Source: Vibrio bathopelagicus (GTDB lineage: Bacteria; Pseudomonadota; Gammaproteobacteria; Enterobacterales; Vibrionaceae). From it: 64,000 nt of DNA. Under the pieces are notes generated by a model that made no database searches, was not told the origin of the DNA, and worked only from the letters and a program-made list of their open reading frames with translations. Positions 54,566-64,000 of the stretch are shown here, in pieces (within the stretch, counting starts at the first letter, position 1; the number at the start of each line of letters is the position of its first letter). The stretch lies in assembly GCF_014879975.1 (NCBI RefSeq), contig NZ_CP062500.1, forward strand, positions 1,550,001 to 1,614,000. Direction: 5' to 3'. A program made the translations under genes and the position numbers.

Positions 54566-57129
54566 GATTGAACCTCTAGCTTCTGTTTATCAGACTTCAG
54601 AAATATTGAGAAAAACACAATCAAACTAAAGGAACTCGCAAGTAATGACGCGCCAAATATAAGGATAGTTTGGTCGTAACCGAAGATACTCAAACAAACT
54701 CCGGCTAGCATTGGCCCTGCTATATTACCGATACGCTCTGTAAGCCTAAATATGCCGATGATTTTACCTTTCTCGATGCCTTGACCAGAAAGTAGGTCGA
54801 TGACTAAAGGTATTTGAGGAGAAACACAGATGCCGTGTGCGATACCAATAATAATCACAATAAGTAGCAACCCTAATGTGCCTTGGAAAAAATAGAAGTT
54901 GAGCAAGGCAAGGGACGAAAGTAATCCGCCAATAAAAATAAAGGCCATTTTGTTTTTGAGTTTATCGACCAAAATGGCACTCAATGGCGAAATTAATATG
55001 ATGGCAAGGCCATAGGCCATAATCACACGCCCAGAAACAGAGCTACTTTCACCAAGGAACTGCAGATAGACAGGGCAGATGTAGTAAAGGAAGCCAGTGA
55101 GTACGATCTTCGCAGGTATGGCACTGAATATTGTGATTAAGGCAAAGTACTTGTTACTTAACAGTAGCTTGAAATCTTTTAGTTTGACGGGCTTGCTTGA
55201 GTTTCCAGTGTTTGATTTTTCAAAAAACACATAGACGAGTAACACACTGAGTGTTGCTAATAGTCCGGCGAGCATAAACGTTTCTGAGTATCCAAGCTTC
55301 TCCGCTAAGATTCCTCCGATAGCAGCACCACATAAAGATCCAGAGAAGAATGATGATAAGAAAGTCGCCATGCCTTTGGTTCGATTAGAGTCATTGGTGG
55401 TATCGGACACATAGCCTTGCGCCGAAATGAACACGATACCGTAGCCGACTGCCGTGAAAGCGCGCGCTATCAGCAAAAATTCTAAAGATTGAACGAAAGC
55501 CGTCGCGACTAAACCGACACAAGTGATCAGCCCTCCTGTCATTAACGAGTGTCTTCGGCCTACTTTGTCTGACCAATAACCTGCGAACGGCAGCGAGATA
55601 GCCCAACAAAGCATGAACAGGGAAATGGGTAAGCTAGTGACTAGGTTTTCAGGTATCCAGCCGGTTGTGTTTTCTAGCGAAGAAACAAACCTAGGGAAAA
55701 AGGCCAGCGAAGACGCTTCTGAGAACACCAATAAAAATAGGGGTAAGCGAATGAATCGAAAGTCTTGTTTGTCGATATCTTGAGATGGCTGATTAGGGTT
55801 TAGCTTAGTAATGGCTTGATTAGTCAGGCTGAGCAGTTTGCCAATTTCATCGCGCGTAGAGATCTTCGCCAAGTGATTAACGATGTCGCGGTTCACCAAC
55901 ATGAAGACTTTCTTTACTTGGTTCCAAGGCGAAATAATCATGAAGTTGCACATAAACAGAATGATTTCGGCCACCACAAGGCAAGAGGCGACCAAGACAG
56001 TAATCATGTCCATGACGCTTTCTTTGAGCAGATTGATGATCAAATTATTATCTGTGGTGACGTTTAGTTGAATCGTATGACTGTTGTTGAGTGAGAACGT
56101 CGATTCTCGGATAGAAGGGTGCTCAACTTGTTCTGCCGGATAACGATAGGAAGAGCCAGACTGTCCTTCGAAGTTAATCGAGAGAATCTCGCTATGGTGG
56201 TCAACGAAGAAAGCAAACTCCTGTTCTAAGCCGTGCAGCTTGTCGTCAGGAACTCCTTTGTCGAGTAACCCTTTAATCATCTGATTTAATGAGTCGCCAA
56301 TTAGGTTAGACTTTTGCTCGAGTTTAATCTCATAAATCTGCGAAAACTTGTCTAGCGATTGGTAAGAAACCCCAAGGTTAGCAATGATCGTCAACAGGAT
56401 GGCAAGAGAGATGATAAACACTGGAAAGTGCTTGTTTTTCAACTTCTCAAACTTAGACAATGAGTTCGGGGATTGCAGCGCCTTGTGAGCTTGGGTAATC
56501 GTTGGCAGTAATTCATCCGAATCGGTAGCGGATTCAAATATTGCAGTTGCGCCTTTGACTCGGCCTACAATACCTTTCAATAGGTACTTCAAGGAGGCAA
56601 AGGCAAACAGGCAAGAGAGTAGTATCCAAATTGCCGAATAGAGGAACTGGAGCTTGAGCAAGAAGGTTTTCTGTTGCTCTAACAGAGTTGTGGAATAGTA
56701 GAGCTTTACCTGGCCTTCGACTAAACCAAAGGAGTTAGTGATATCGAGTGATAGCTGACGGTCATTTTCTTGATTTCCCTCTCCGGTACCAAAGAGCCGC
56801 TCGCCTGAACTAGAGACGACTACCAAGGCTGTAATGCCGTCAACGATTTTTAAACGGCGGTCTAACATGCTTTGTATATTTGATATAGCTGAAAGAGGTA
56901 AGCCTAAACTGATGGCTTGGTTGATATCGTTATGTGTTTCTTCCAACACAATCTCATAGATAGAATCTGAGGTTTCAGTCAGCCTTTTCTCGAAATTAAA
57001 ATAGTTTAACGTGGCATTTAAGGTGATGGAAAACAGCAAAACCGCCATGATGGCCAACATCAACTTAACCCGAAGAGACAGGTTAAGTAATGAAAGTTTG
57101 GTCAAGGTTTGGCTGGCTTTGCTGTTCAT
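54562..57129 (-). CDS. Double periplasmic sensor / HAMP-like / MFS transporter fusion
   Basis: 855 residues with an unusual architecture. TM1 at 22-42, sensor domain one about 44-158, TM2 160-183, a cytoplasmic stretch, TM3 236-255, sensor domain two about 256-372 and TM4 374-398. A HAMP-like segment (DEIGKLLSLTNQAI, about 427-440) follows. Then comes a complete 12-helix MFS transporter (about 462-850) with motif A as GYWSDKVGRR at 517-526. No kinase, cyclase or methyl-accepting part is present. The transporter itself is therefore the only visible output. It begins 10 bases after clpV and overlaps the next gene by ATGA. Possible roles are a ligand-gated exporter or a transceptor. I know no experimentally studied relative. 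Confidence 0.85.
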   Translation of the reverse strand: MNSKASQTLTKLSLLNLSLRVKLMLAIMAVLLFSITLNATLNYFNFEKRLTETSDSIYEIVLEETHNDINQAISLGLPLSAISNIQSMLDRRLKIVDGITALVVVSSSGERLFGTGEGNQENDRQLSLDITNSFGLVEGQVKLYYSTTLLEQQKTFLLKLQFLYSAIWILLSCLFAFASLKYLLKGIVGRVKGATAIFESATDSDELLPTITQAHKALQSPNSLSKFEKLKNKHFPVFIISLAILLTIIANLGVSYQSLDKFSQIYEIKLEQKSNLIGDSLNQMIKGLLDKGVPDDKLHGLEQEFAFFVDHHSEILSINFEGQSGSSYRYPAEQVEHPSIRESTFSLNNSHTIQLNVTTDNNLIINLLKESVMDMITVLVASCLVVAEIILFMCNFMIISPWNQVKKVFMLVNRDIVNHLAKISTRDEIGKLLSLTNQAITKLNPNQPSQDIDKQDFRFIRLPLFLLVFSEASSLAFFPRFVSSLENTTGWIPENLVTSLPISLFMLCWAISLPFAGYWSDKVGRRHSLMTGGLITCVGLVATAFVQSLEFLLIARAFTAVGYGIVFISAQGYVSDTTNDSNRTKGMATFLSSFFSGSLCGAAIGGILAEKLGYSETFMLAGLLATLSVLLVYVFFEKSNTGNSSKPVKLKDFKLLLSNKYFALITIFSAIPAKIVLTGFLYYICPVYLQFLGESSSVSGRVIMAYGLAIILISPLSAILVDKLKNKMAFIFIGGLLSSLALLNFYFFQGTLGLLLIVIIIGIAHGICVSPQIPLVIDLLSGQGIEKGKIIGIFRLTERIGNIAGPMLAGVCLSIFGYDQTILIFGASLLASSFSLIVFFSIFLKSDKQKLEVQS

Positions 57130-57139
57130 TAGTTAAGAC

Positions 57140-59752
57140 CTACTTAATAGATAAATCGAAGTCGGCACTGTTGTTCGTCGCGCTAACAGTGACTTGAGTT
57201 ATCGGTTCGCTACGGCTGAGTCGACCAATACATTCTTCAGCTAATCTAGGCATCAATGAACGGTTGATGATTTGCTCGACAGCCCGGCCACCCGTCGTTG
57301 GGTCGGTATTGCGATCAACTACGAACTGAATGAAATCCGCATCCCAAGTGAACGAAGCCTGATACTGCTCCGCAAGTTTTTTCTTAATTCGATTGAGAGA
57401 GATCTCAGTGATCTTCGCGAGTTCTTCATCATTAAGCGGGTAGTAAGGAACAATGGTTGTTCGACCTAAGAAAGCAGGTTTAAAGTACTGCTGCAGATCT
57501 GGACGAATTGCTTCAAGTAACTCATCGTTGTTGATACGGTCTGTGGTTTTAGCGCACACATCACAGATAGCTTGATCGGCTGCGTTCGATGTCATGATTA
57601 TGATGGTGTTTTTGAAATCGACGGTTCGGCCTTCACTGTCTTTGATATGGCCTTTATCGAAGATTTGATAGAACAAATCATGTACGCCAGGGTGCGCTTT
57701 TTCCATTTCGTCTAAAAGCAGTACTGAGTAGGGGTTGCGTCGGATAGCTTCTGTTAACACACCACCTTCACCAAAGCCGACATAACCGGCAGGTGAGCCG
57801 AGTAACATAGAGATCTTATGCTCCTCTTTAAACTCGGTCATGTTAATCACGGTAAGGTCGTTACTACCTCCGTACAGTTGCTCCGCAAGCGCCATGGCGG
57901 TTTCGGTTTTACCTACACCACTTGGGCCACACATTAAGAACACACCAATAGGTTTTCGGTTATCCGTTAAACCAGCACGGGATATACGAATCGCTTTTGC
58001 GAGCTCATTCTTCGCGACATCTTGGCCAATCACTCGAGTATTAAGTTCGTCTTCCAAGGTAAGCAGCTTAGCGATTTCATCACTCATCATGTTGCCCACA
58101 GGGATACCCGTCCAATTGGCAATGACTTGCGCAATGGTGTTGTCGTCAACCATCGCATAAACTAACGGCTCTTCACCTTGTATATCGGCTAATTCAGTAC
58201 GCAGAGTATCGAGTTGTTTCTGTTTAGTGGCGTCGACTGCATCTTGCTCTTGTTCTTCGGTTATTTCTTGTTGAACAGATTTGATTTGATCTACTAGCTC
58301 GATCTCTTTTTCCCAACGTGTGTAATAAGCAGCCAATGCTTTTTGGTTTTCTTCAATTGATAGAGTGAGCTCTTTGATTAACTCTGCGCTATTCGAGAAC
58401 AAGGCGTCTTCTTTCTCGAGCGCCGATTTCTCGTTTTCTTGATAGCGAATGGTCTGCTCTAGCGTTTCCAATACCTCAGGTTTCGCACCTTGTGTCAGTG
58501 CAATTCGTGCACTGGCGGTATCAAGCAGGCTGATCGCTTTATCGGGTAATTGACGACTTGGTAGGTAACGGATTGATAAGTTAACCGCTGCTTCGATCGC
58601 TGATTCTGCGATAAACGCACCATGGTGAGCTTGCAATGAAGCGGCTACGCCACGAAGCATTTGCATGGCATCTTCAGCGTTAGGTTCTTCAATGGTTACG
58701 ACTTGGAATCGACGTGTTAGAGCCGGATCTTTTTCGAAGTACTTTTTGTATTCCGCCCAAGTTGTCGCTGCGATGGTTTTGAATTCACCACGAGCTAGCG
58801 CTGGTTTGAGAAGGTTAGCTGCGTCGTTTTGTCCGGCAGCGCCGCCTGCACCAATGAGAGTATGAGCTTCATCGATGAAAACAATGATAGGAATTTCAGA
58901 ACTTTTCACTTCGTTGATGACATCTTTTAGGCGGTTTTCAAACTCACCTTTAACGCTTGCTCCAGCTTGCAGTAATCCAAGATCTAGAGAGTGAATTTGT
59001 ACACCTTGCAACGCACTAGGAACTTCATCTGCGGCGATTCTTAGCGCTAAGCCTTCGACAACAGCGGTTTTACCCACACCGGGTTCACCTACCATAATCG
59101 GGTTGTTTTGGCGCTTACGACATAAGATATCAATCGCTTTTCTTACTTCGGAATTACGGCCAGAAATTGGGTCGATATTGCCGTCAATTGCTTGTTGAGT
59201 CAGGTTGACGGTGTATTTGCTTAATGCGTCGTTGCCAGCGGGTGTAGTGTCGATACTTCCATTAGCAGAAGGGGCGGCAGAGTTACGTGCAATAGGGGTT
59301 TTCTTGATCAGACCTTGCAGAGATTCTAATGACACACTGCTTAATGTTTCAAGCTGCAGGGTACTCACGCCGAGCACGTTTTGTTGCATCAGCGCCTGAA
59401 TAAGGTGCAAGCTGACAATCTCACCGTGACCGTAGTTTACAGACGCAATCATCCAAGCATCTTTGATCAATTCAGTTAAGCTGTGGCTTAATGTTGGCTG
59501 ACCTTCATTGCCTTTAGGCAACATAGAGATTTTCTTGGTCAGTTCATTAACTAGTGCGTCCAATGAAAGCTTTTGAGATTCGCACAGCGCCATGAGTTTT
59601 GCGTCTTTCTGCGAGATGAGTTGAAGAATCCAGTGTTCTGTTTCTATCGCTCCAACACCTTGGTTCATCGCCGCGCCCGCCGACGCTTCCAGCGCTTGCT
59701 TTAGCTCGGGAGATAGCTTTCCTACTAAGTTAGTGAGAGTTACTTGTGTCAT
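57140..59752 (-). CDS. tssH: T6SS sheath-recycling ATPase TssH (ClpV)
   Basis: 870 residues from the ATG at 59752 with AAGGA 7 bases upstream. An N-terminal Clp-N double repeat (about 8-155) precedes AAA domain one with GEPGVGKT at 222-229 and FIDEAH at 292-297. A middle coiled-coil region (about 420-530) and AAA domain two with GPSGVGKT at 609-616 and LLLDEMEKAH follow. It is complete. It disassembles contracted TssB/TssC sheaths. It lies 46 bases downstream of tssG and directly precedes the inserted sensor/MFS cassette. Confidence 0.96.
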   Translation of the reverse strand: MTQVTLTNLVGKLSPELKQALEASAGAAMNQGVGAIETEHWILQLISQKDAKLMALCESQKLSLDALVNELTKKISMLPKGNEGQPTLSHSLTELIKDAWMIASVNYGHGEIVSLHLIQALMQQNVLGVSTLQLETLSSVSLESLQGLIKKTPIARNSAAPSANGSIDTTPAGNDALSKYTVNLTQQAIDGNIDPISGRNSEVRKAIDILCRKRQNNPIMVGEPGVGKTAVVEGLALRIAADEVPSALQGVQIHSLDLGLLQAGASVKGEFENRLKDVINEVKSSEIPIIVFIDEAHTLIGAGGAAGQNDAANLLKPALARGEFKTIAATTWAEYKKYFEKDPALTRRFQVVTIEEPNAEDAMQMLRGVAASLQAHHGAFIAESAIEAAVNLSIRYLPSRQLPDKAISLLDTASARIALTQGAKPEVLETLEQTIRYQENEKSALEKEDALFSNSAELIKELTLSIEENQKALAAYYTRWEKEIELVDQIKSVQQEITEEQEQDAVDATKQKQLDTLRTELADIQGEEPLVYAMVDDNTIAQVIANWTGIPVGNMMSDEIAKLLTLEDELNTRVIGQDVAKNELAKAIRISRAGLTDNRKPIGVFLMCGPSGVGKTETAMALAEQLYGGSNDLTVINMTEFKEEHKISMLLGSPAGYVGFGEGGVLTEAIRRNPYSVLLLDEMEKAHPGVHDLFYQIFDKGHIKDSEGRTVDFKNTIIIMTSNAADQAICDVCAKTTDRINNDELLEAIRPDLQQYFKPAFLGRTTIVPYYPLNDEELAKITEISLNRIKKKLAEQYQASFTWDADFIQFVVDRNTDPTTGGRAVEQIINRSLMPRLAEECIGRLSRSEPITQVTVSATNNSADFDLSIK

Positions 59753-59798
59753 AGTCAATTCCTTGTATCTCTATAATCTATACATTCCGTATTACGAA

Positions 59799-60731
59799 CT
59801 ACAAAAGCAAAATCTTTACGGTTTCATTGGGGTTACGTTCCGGTGCTAGGTAGTCAATCTCACCTAAACGAGCGGCAATAGAAACGTTGCTTGATAAACG
59901 GGGTCTGGTTAAATATGAACGCTTAACGTTCAGGTAAATGGCAACAGGTGTGCTGTCTTTTAAGTAATGCTGTGTTAAAGACAGCACCGCTTTGGCAAAT
60001 TGGTCATCTTGTTGAATTTCTAAGAACTCATGTCTGTTTTCCGGTGTGACAAAAATACTCAAGTTATTAAAATGAGCGAGGCAGGTTCTTCCAACTAAAA
60101 AGCCTTGCCCTAAGCGGCTGTTGAAATCCCGATTTGTGCCGATTCGAGTCAATGAATCGGCAGGTAAAAGGCGTCGTTCAAAGGTTTTACATTCAACCTC
60201 GATCGAGTAAGGGAAAAAATCATTTAGGATCTTTTTCAAAGCGGTAAGGCTACGGCTTTGTTGGCTCAGTAACAGTGAATATTGCAGGTACTCTTTGTGT
60301 TCTTTTCCTAGCGCTGCAAAGTGATTCAACAACGCTGTTTTTTTCGGGTTTTGTTCGCTTTCAACGAGTAACCAACGTCGTGCATTGGTTCGATAGGTAA
60401 TTTCAAAGTGTCGTTGATTAAACACGTCTAGAAAATCTTGCAGTGAATGATCTTCATTGTGTATCGCAGCTAACAACTCTTCGTAAATATAATTGGGTAT
60501 GACGCCTTTAACGCCAGAGAGCGCCTGTTTCGCTAATCTAAGTTTTGCTTTATTTCCCTTTAACGAGAAGTACTGAATCTCTTGTGGGTTACCTGTCGGC
60601 ATAGCCTCAGATTTTAATTGGATCTGCAACGGCGTTGTATTTTGGGATTGAAGTTGCTCCAACAATCTCATTGCCTGAGAGAAGTCGTACTTTTCAGGCT
60701 GAGTCGCTAAATCTTCGATGAAATGTTTCAT
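59799..60731 (-). CDS. tssG: T6SS baseplate protein TssG
   Basis: 310 residues, normal length. MKHFIEDLATQPEKYDFSQAMRLLEQ is the standard N-terminus, and FNQRHFEITYRTNARRWLLV with LARGR-like segments are in the middle. The TssG family is called by similarity and position between tssF and clpV. It pairs with TssF in the baseplate wedge. An 82-base gap separates it from tssF, the largest between complete T6SS genes here apart from the cassette. Confidence 0.9.
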   Translation of the reverse strand: MKHFIEDLATQPEKYDFSQAMRLLEQLQSQNTTPLQIQLKSEAMPTGNPQEIQYFSLKGNKAKLRLAKQALSGVKGVIPNYIYEELLAAIHNEDHSLQDFLDVFNQRHFEITYRTNARRWLLVESEQNPKKTALLNHFAALGKEHKEYLQYSLLLSQQSRSLTALKKILNDFFPYSIEVECKTFERRLLPADSLTRIGTNRDFNSRLGQGFLVGRTCLAHFNNLSIFVTPENRHEFLEIQQDDQFAKAVLSLTQHYLKDSTPVAIYLNVKRSYLTRPRLSSNVSIAARLGEIDYLAPERNPNETVKILLL

Positions 60732-60813
60732 ATCATCTCCCTATGACCATCGTTCTTGCTATGCTTAGCTCGCATAGTTACTGACATTCCCAGAGCTACC
60801 GACATTCGCTGAG

Positions 60814-62565
60814 TTATAAGCACAATTGACTACCGTGAATTTTAGGGTACTTCTTGATGACACCATCTCTTCCGTAGATACGGACCTTGAGTTGGATATA
60901 TCGGTCAAAGCTACAAAACTGCTGGAAGAAGCGGTTCAACACATCGGCAAATGCTAAATAAGGGGAGGTCGCATCAAGTGTCAGTTCAATCTCTGTTCCG
61001 GGAGAGAATACGTTTTTTCCCAACACGCGAATTGCGGACACTTGGGAGTTGAATGTAATTGAGTGAATCATCTGAATTTCAGCGCTTGATACCTGTTCAC
61101 GACTGCACAAACTCAACATGTGCTTAAGGTCGGCCACTGGATTACTTGATTGCACCAATGATGAAAAGTTTGTGTTCAGCAAACTAATAAATTCCCAATG
61201 GATGTTTTGGTCTACTTCTTTTGGAATGGGTGCTGAAGGTGGATAAATAGGTGAAAACTCACCGGGTAAGTCAATACTCTCTAAGCACTCTAAATTGCCG
61301 CTCACACCACAAGCCTGTTTACCATTAGTACAAAGTAAATGAGTGCCGAGCAGCTTACTGAATTCAGTACTTGGCGTTCCAGATAACGAAATCGCAATGC
61401 TCATTTCACCGAAGTGATTGTGTTTACTTTGCCAGTAGTCGTACTGTTGGTTGTGTGAATATTTTTCTTTAAAAAGAGGGACTAAAGGTATTTCACCATT
61501 GGGTGTGATTTCGTAAACGTTCTGAATTTCAATGATTTCGATATTGTTGTCACTGTGCGCGTCGGCATTGACCGGAACCGAAAGTGTTCTGTGATCGTAT
61601 GGGATCGGTTCGCCGGTTTGTTCGAACAAGTTAATCGCGGGTATCACATTGAGTTTAAAGACATCTTTATTGAATAGACGGATAAACTCAGATGGTAATG
61701 AAGACATGAACAAGTTAATGACGAGTTCAGATTCGTCAAACTGGCTGGCGTATTCGGCAAAATTCTTAAGTCTAAAGAACTGGCGCTTCTCTTTAAAAAA
61801 GAAGAATTCATTAATCAGTTGGTAACCCGTGAATTGATTACCGTGCTCAGGTAAAAACTTGAATTCAAGATCGCTGATTCGATTTTTAAGCTGGTGGCTA
61901 TCAACCGTGATGTGTCGAGCGCATTCACTGTCTGAAATAGAGATCGATAAGGTGTTGTTTAGAAGAAGCTCGACTAGTGAGTCTGCGTTGTTTTCAAACC
62001 CTTTGACGAAGAAATCGAGGTCATTCAATTCTAAATGGCTGAAATGTACTTCTGGGTCGCCAGTACTTAAAGAAATCTGAACAACCGCAGAACTTTGATT
62101 GGCCGATTTCGGTCTGTTAAAGCTAAATGGCGCGCTTAATGCCTTGATGTTACCCAGGTTAAACGGGGCAACTTTGAGTTCGTCAACGGTTCTAAATAGG
62201 CATTCGTTTTTGGTGTTGGTGCTCGAAAACAGCGAACCTTTTGGCAAAGTACTTGATTCAATGGGGCCATCTTCGGCAAGTAATTCAAGATAAGCGACAC
62301 TAGGAACCGTTTGAATATAGGAAGGGTAAAGAACACTTAAAATACCTTCAATAACCTCAGGTAGCTGCTCTGAGAGTTTCTTTTCTACCTTCGCATTCAG
62401 CAGTGCGACGCCATCTAATAGACGAGCCATGCTAGGGTCTTCAATCTTACCTTGATGAATATTGAGCTTCTCAGCGTGCGTCGGGTATTCCTGACCAAAC
62501 TGCCCTAATGAACGGCGCACAAAGGCCAGTTCTTGCTCGAAGTAACGCATAATAGGTTCAGTCAT
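60814..62565 (-). CDS. tssF: T6SS baseplate protein TssF
   Basis: 583 residues. The N-terminus MRYFEQELAFVRRSLGQFGQEYP and the following DPSMARLLDGVALLNAKVEKKL are diagnostic for TssF (VasA). Its start overlaps tssE by 8 bases. With TssG, TssE and TssK it builds the wedges of the baseplate. Intact. Confidence 0.94.
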   Translation of the reverse strand: MTEPIMRYFEQELAFVRRSLGQFGQEYPTHAEKLNIHQGKIEDPSMARLLDGVALLNAKVEKKLSEQLPEVIEGILSVLYPSYIQTVPSVAYLELLAEDGPIESSTLPKGSLFSSTNTKNECLFRTVDELKVAPFNLGNIKALSAPFSFNRPKSANQSSAVVQISLSTGDPEVHFSHLELNDLDFFVKGFENNADSLVELLLNNTLSISISDSECARHITVDSHQLKNRISDLEFKFLPEHGNQFTGYQLINEFFFFKEKRQFFRLKNFAEYASQFDESELVINLFMSSLPSEFIRLFNKDVFKLNVIPAINLFEQTGEPIPYDHRTLSVPVNADAHSDNNIEIIEIQNVYEITPNGEIPLVPLFKEKYSHNQQYDYWQSKHNHFGEMSIAISLSGTPSTEFSKLLGTHLLCTNGKQACGVSGNLECLESIDLPGEFSPIYPPSAPIPKEVDQNIHWEFISLLNTNFSSLVQSSNPVADLKHMLSLCSREQVSSAEIQMIHSITFNSQVSAIRVLGKNVFSPGTEIELTLDATSPYLAFADVLNRFFQQFCSFDRYIQLKVRIYGRDGVIKKYPKIHGSQLCL

Positions 62566-62980
62566 AGTTATCTTCTTCTAAAGAGGTCGTTAAGTCACTT
62601 AATGCGATTTTGGAATCAAAGATAAGGTCCTGTTCACCATGGCTGGTTTTTACCTTGGCGATGATGTTGAACGAAAGCGAGTTGTCACCCTCTTTACGTT
62701 CTCCAAGCTCGACAGAGATGTCATGTAATCGTGGTTCAAAGCTCTTTATCCATGTTTCTATGCGCAAGGTGAGCTGAGTCTTTTCTAAGGTCGCACTCAG
62801 TAACTGAATATCTTCAATACCAAACTTCAAATTAGAACGGTTTACTTCAACCAACCTGTTATCGATATCGGTCAATGATGCCTCTGCTTCTAAGAGTTTG
62901 GTGAGATGGAACTTGATGTCTTCAATCTCAGGGTCCTGATAGGGCTTTGAATCACTGATGAAGGTTTTCCAAAAGCTCAT
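62558..62980 (-). CDS. tssE: T6SS baseplate protein TssE (gp25-like)
   Basis: 140 residues. The gp25-like domain is recognisable by SDIDNRLVEVNRSNLKFGIEDI-type start and the C-terminal strand set (FNIIAKVKTSHGEQDLIFDSKI). TssE nucleates sheath assembly at the baseplate. It overlaps the tssC stop by one base and tssF by eight. Confidence 0.9.
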   Translation of the reverse strand: MSFWKTFISDSKPYQDPEIEDIKFHLTKLLEAEASLTDIDNRLVEVNRSNLKFGIEDIQLLSATLEKTQLTLRIETWIKSFEPRLHDISVELGERKEGDNSLSFNIIAKVKTSHGEQDLIFDSKIALSDLTTSLEEDNYD

Positions 62981-64000
62981 TACGCCACCTCGTTCAGGTC
63001 AGTAGTTAGAACTACTTCGCCACTGAAATAGTCGAACTGGTATTGAGGAACGATACGCAGAGTACAAGCGAAACTGCCAGCTTGAGAGCTTGACTCAGTG
63101 ACACTCACTTTGGCGAAACTTAATGGATATTTGGATAAGGTTTCTTCATTGGCGAACGAAACGTTGCTCGAGAACTTGTCAATCCAGTGCGTCAAAAACA
63201 ACTCACACTCCGTGGCGTTGTTGAAGCTACCGATCATCTCTCTTACTTGAACTTTTAGGTAATGCGCGATGCGGCAAGACATCAGTGTGGTTTGAATCTG
63301 CGTAAGGACTTTGTCATTGTCACTTTGTCCGCACTGCCAAATCGAATTGTTACCATTGAAGTAAAACTTATCGGTTAAAGGACTCTTCGCTAATGGGATA
63401 AAACCGCTCTGCGCATAGAAATTCGACAGTTGCCCGAACAAGCTAATGTCCGTTACTGGCTTTTGCAGGTGACTATCGAAATAGTGATTCGCAGGGAGAT
63501 TGATGACGGCGCCTTGAAGTTTATCGTTCCAACGAGATTTCAAAAAACCAAACCAGTTCACACGGTGAAACTCCCGCATGATAGTGGTCGCAAGCACCAT
63601 ATTGGCTAAACCCCACGAACCTTTACCTTGTTCATTGTAAATAAAGCCAGCTCGTCGGTTTCTGTAAGCATCACGAAGGCGAACTTGAGGAAGTGCCATG
63701 CCGATAAAGCGAGAGCTCGTTTTGCTACGTAAATCCTGCCACGCTTTAAAGTCGGGTCCGGAAAGGATTTTATTGATACGTTCAATGTCTGATAGCCAAT
63801 CGGCGCCGCTTTCACCAAAAAACGTGGATACTGGCGAAAACAACATAGGGCAAAGTGTCGCTTCGCCTAATTTACCTAACAGTTCTACGGTAAACAGATC
63901 GTCGTAATCAGCGTCAAAATCGATGTCCATCGAGATCGGGTGGCTAAACGTGATGCAACCAAAAGGGTGTCCACCTAAGGTATTCAGTTCGTTATTGCCG
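62980..64000 (-). CDS. tssC: T6SS sheath large subunit TssC, partial at the right edge
   Basis: The frame stays open to the window end, past the internal ATG at 63930, because the residues GGHPFGCITFSHP upstream are coding in the same frame. About 340 residues of the C-terminal part are seen (full proteins are near 490). Signatures are SSRFIGMALPQVRLRDAYRNRRAGF, GSWGLANMVLATTI and the C-terminal CRIAHYLKVQVREMIG. TssC with TssB forms the contractile sheath. tssB and the rest of the cluster should lie to the right. Confidence 0.94.
   Translation of the reverse strand, partial: GNNELNTLGGHPFGCITFSHPISMDIDFDADYDDLFTVELLGKLGEATLCPMLFSPVSTFFGESGADWLSDIERINKILSGPDFKAWQDLRSKTSSRFIGMALPQVRLRDAYRNRRAGFIYNEQGKGSWGLANMVLATTIMREFHRVNWFGFLKSRWNDKLQGAVINLPANHYFDSHLQKPVTDISLFGQLSNFYAQSGFIPLAKSPLTDKFYFNGNNSIWQCGQSDNDKVLTQIQTTLMSCRIAHYLKVQVREMIGSFNNATECELFLTHWIDKFSSNVSFANEETLSKYPLSFAKVSVTESSSQAGSFACTLRIVPQYQFDYFSGEVVLTTDLNEVA

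Noticed and set aside
63930..63930. ATG at 63930 as start of a 316-residue protein
   Set aside because: The frame stays open to the window end with TssC-like residues upstream, so this is an internal methionine of a longer TssC.

Overview
The window looks like chromosomal DNA of a marine Vibrio, most likely of the Splendidus clade. The reasons are the character of the proteins (zwf-pgl-gnd, a tandem glycine riboswitch ahead of a sodium:amino-acid symporter, a VF530-family protein, ToxR-type membrane regulation, a vas-like type VI secretion cluster), the base composition, and an aerolysin-like toxin of the kind I recall from V. splendidus strains. The species is an inference. No rRNA, tRNA, CRISPR array, insertion sequence or phage gene was found.

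Left part (1-20 kb). A universal-stress-protein gene is cut by the left edge and follows a SulP anion transporter. Next come an M32 carboxypeptidase and a LysE exporter, then a full-length aerolysin-family pore-forming toxin (4958-6433). Upstream of the toxin, in the same orientation, is a ToxR/ToxS-like membrane regulator pair whose regulator is broken by two one-base frame shifts. A glycine-riboswitch-controlled AGCS symporter follows, then small membrane or coiled-coil genes, a second AGCS symporter whose signal-peptide start is broken by one base, and a TolC-HlyD-permease-permease efflux operon that has no ATPase gene.

Middle part (20-43 kb). This holds a CitA/DcuS-type two-component pair, the oxidative pentose-phosphate operon zwf-pgl-gnd with a perfect FNR-type box upstream, a GAF/HD-GYP protein with a degenerate GYP motif, and an RND adaptor-permease pair. 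After these come a VF530 protein, small membrane proteins, a tctCBA tripartite carboxylate transporter, and an HD-GYP response regulator paired with a large BarA-like hybrid kinase.

Right part (43-64 kb). Most of this is a type VI secretion cluster read on the minus strand: tssC (cut by the right edge), tssE, tssF, tssG, tssH/clpV, a three-gene insert, tagH, tssJ, tssK, tssL, tssM and a Ser/Thr kinase. The genes are tightly packed and many overlap. The insert is the most unusual element: a protein joining two periplasmic sensor modules and a HAMP-like linker to a complete MFS transporter, followed by two periplasmic binding proteins with no ABC permease or ATPase. TssL carries a C-terminal SPOR domain, TssM has lost its Walker A motif, and an unrecognised 409-residue protein with a hydrophobic centre lies convergent to the end of the cluster. 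hcp, vgrG, tssA, tssB and any vasH-like regulator are not in the window.

The three single-base frame breaks fall within about 6 kb (7.7-13.9 kb), and at least two are in homopolymers. They may be consensus errors rather than biology.
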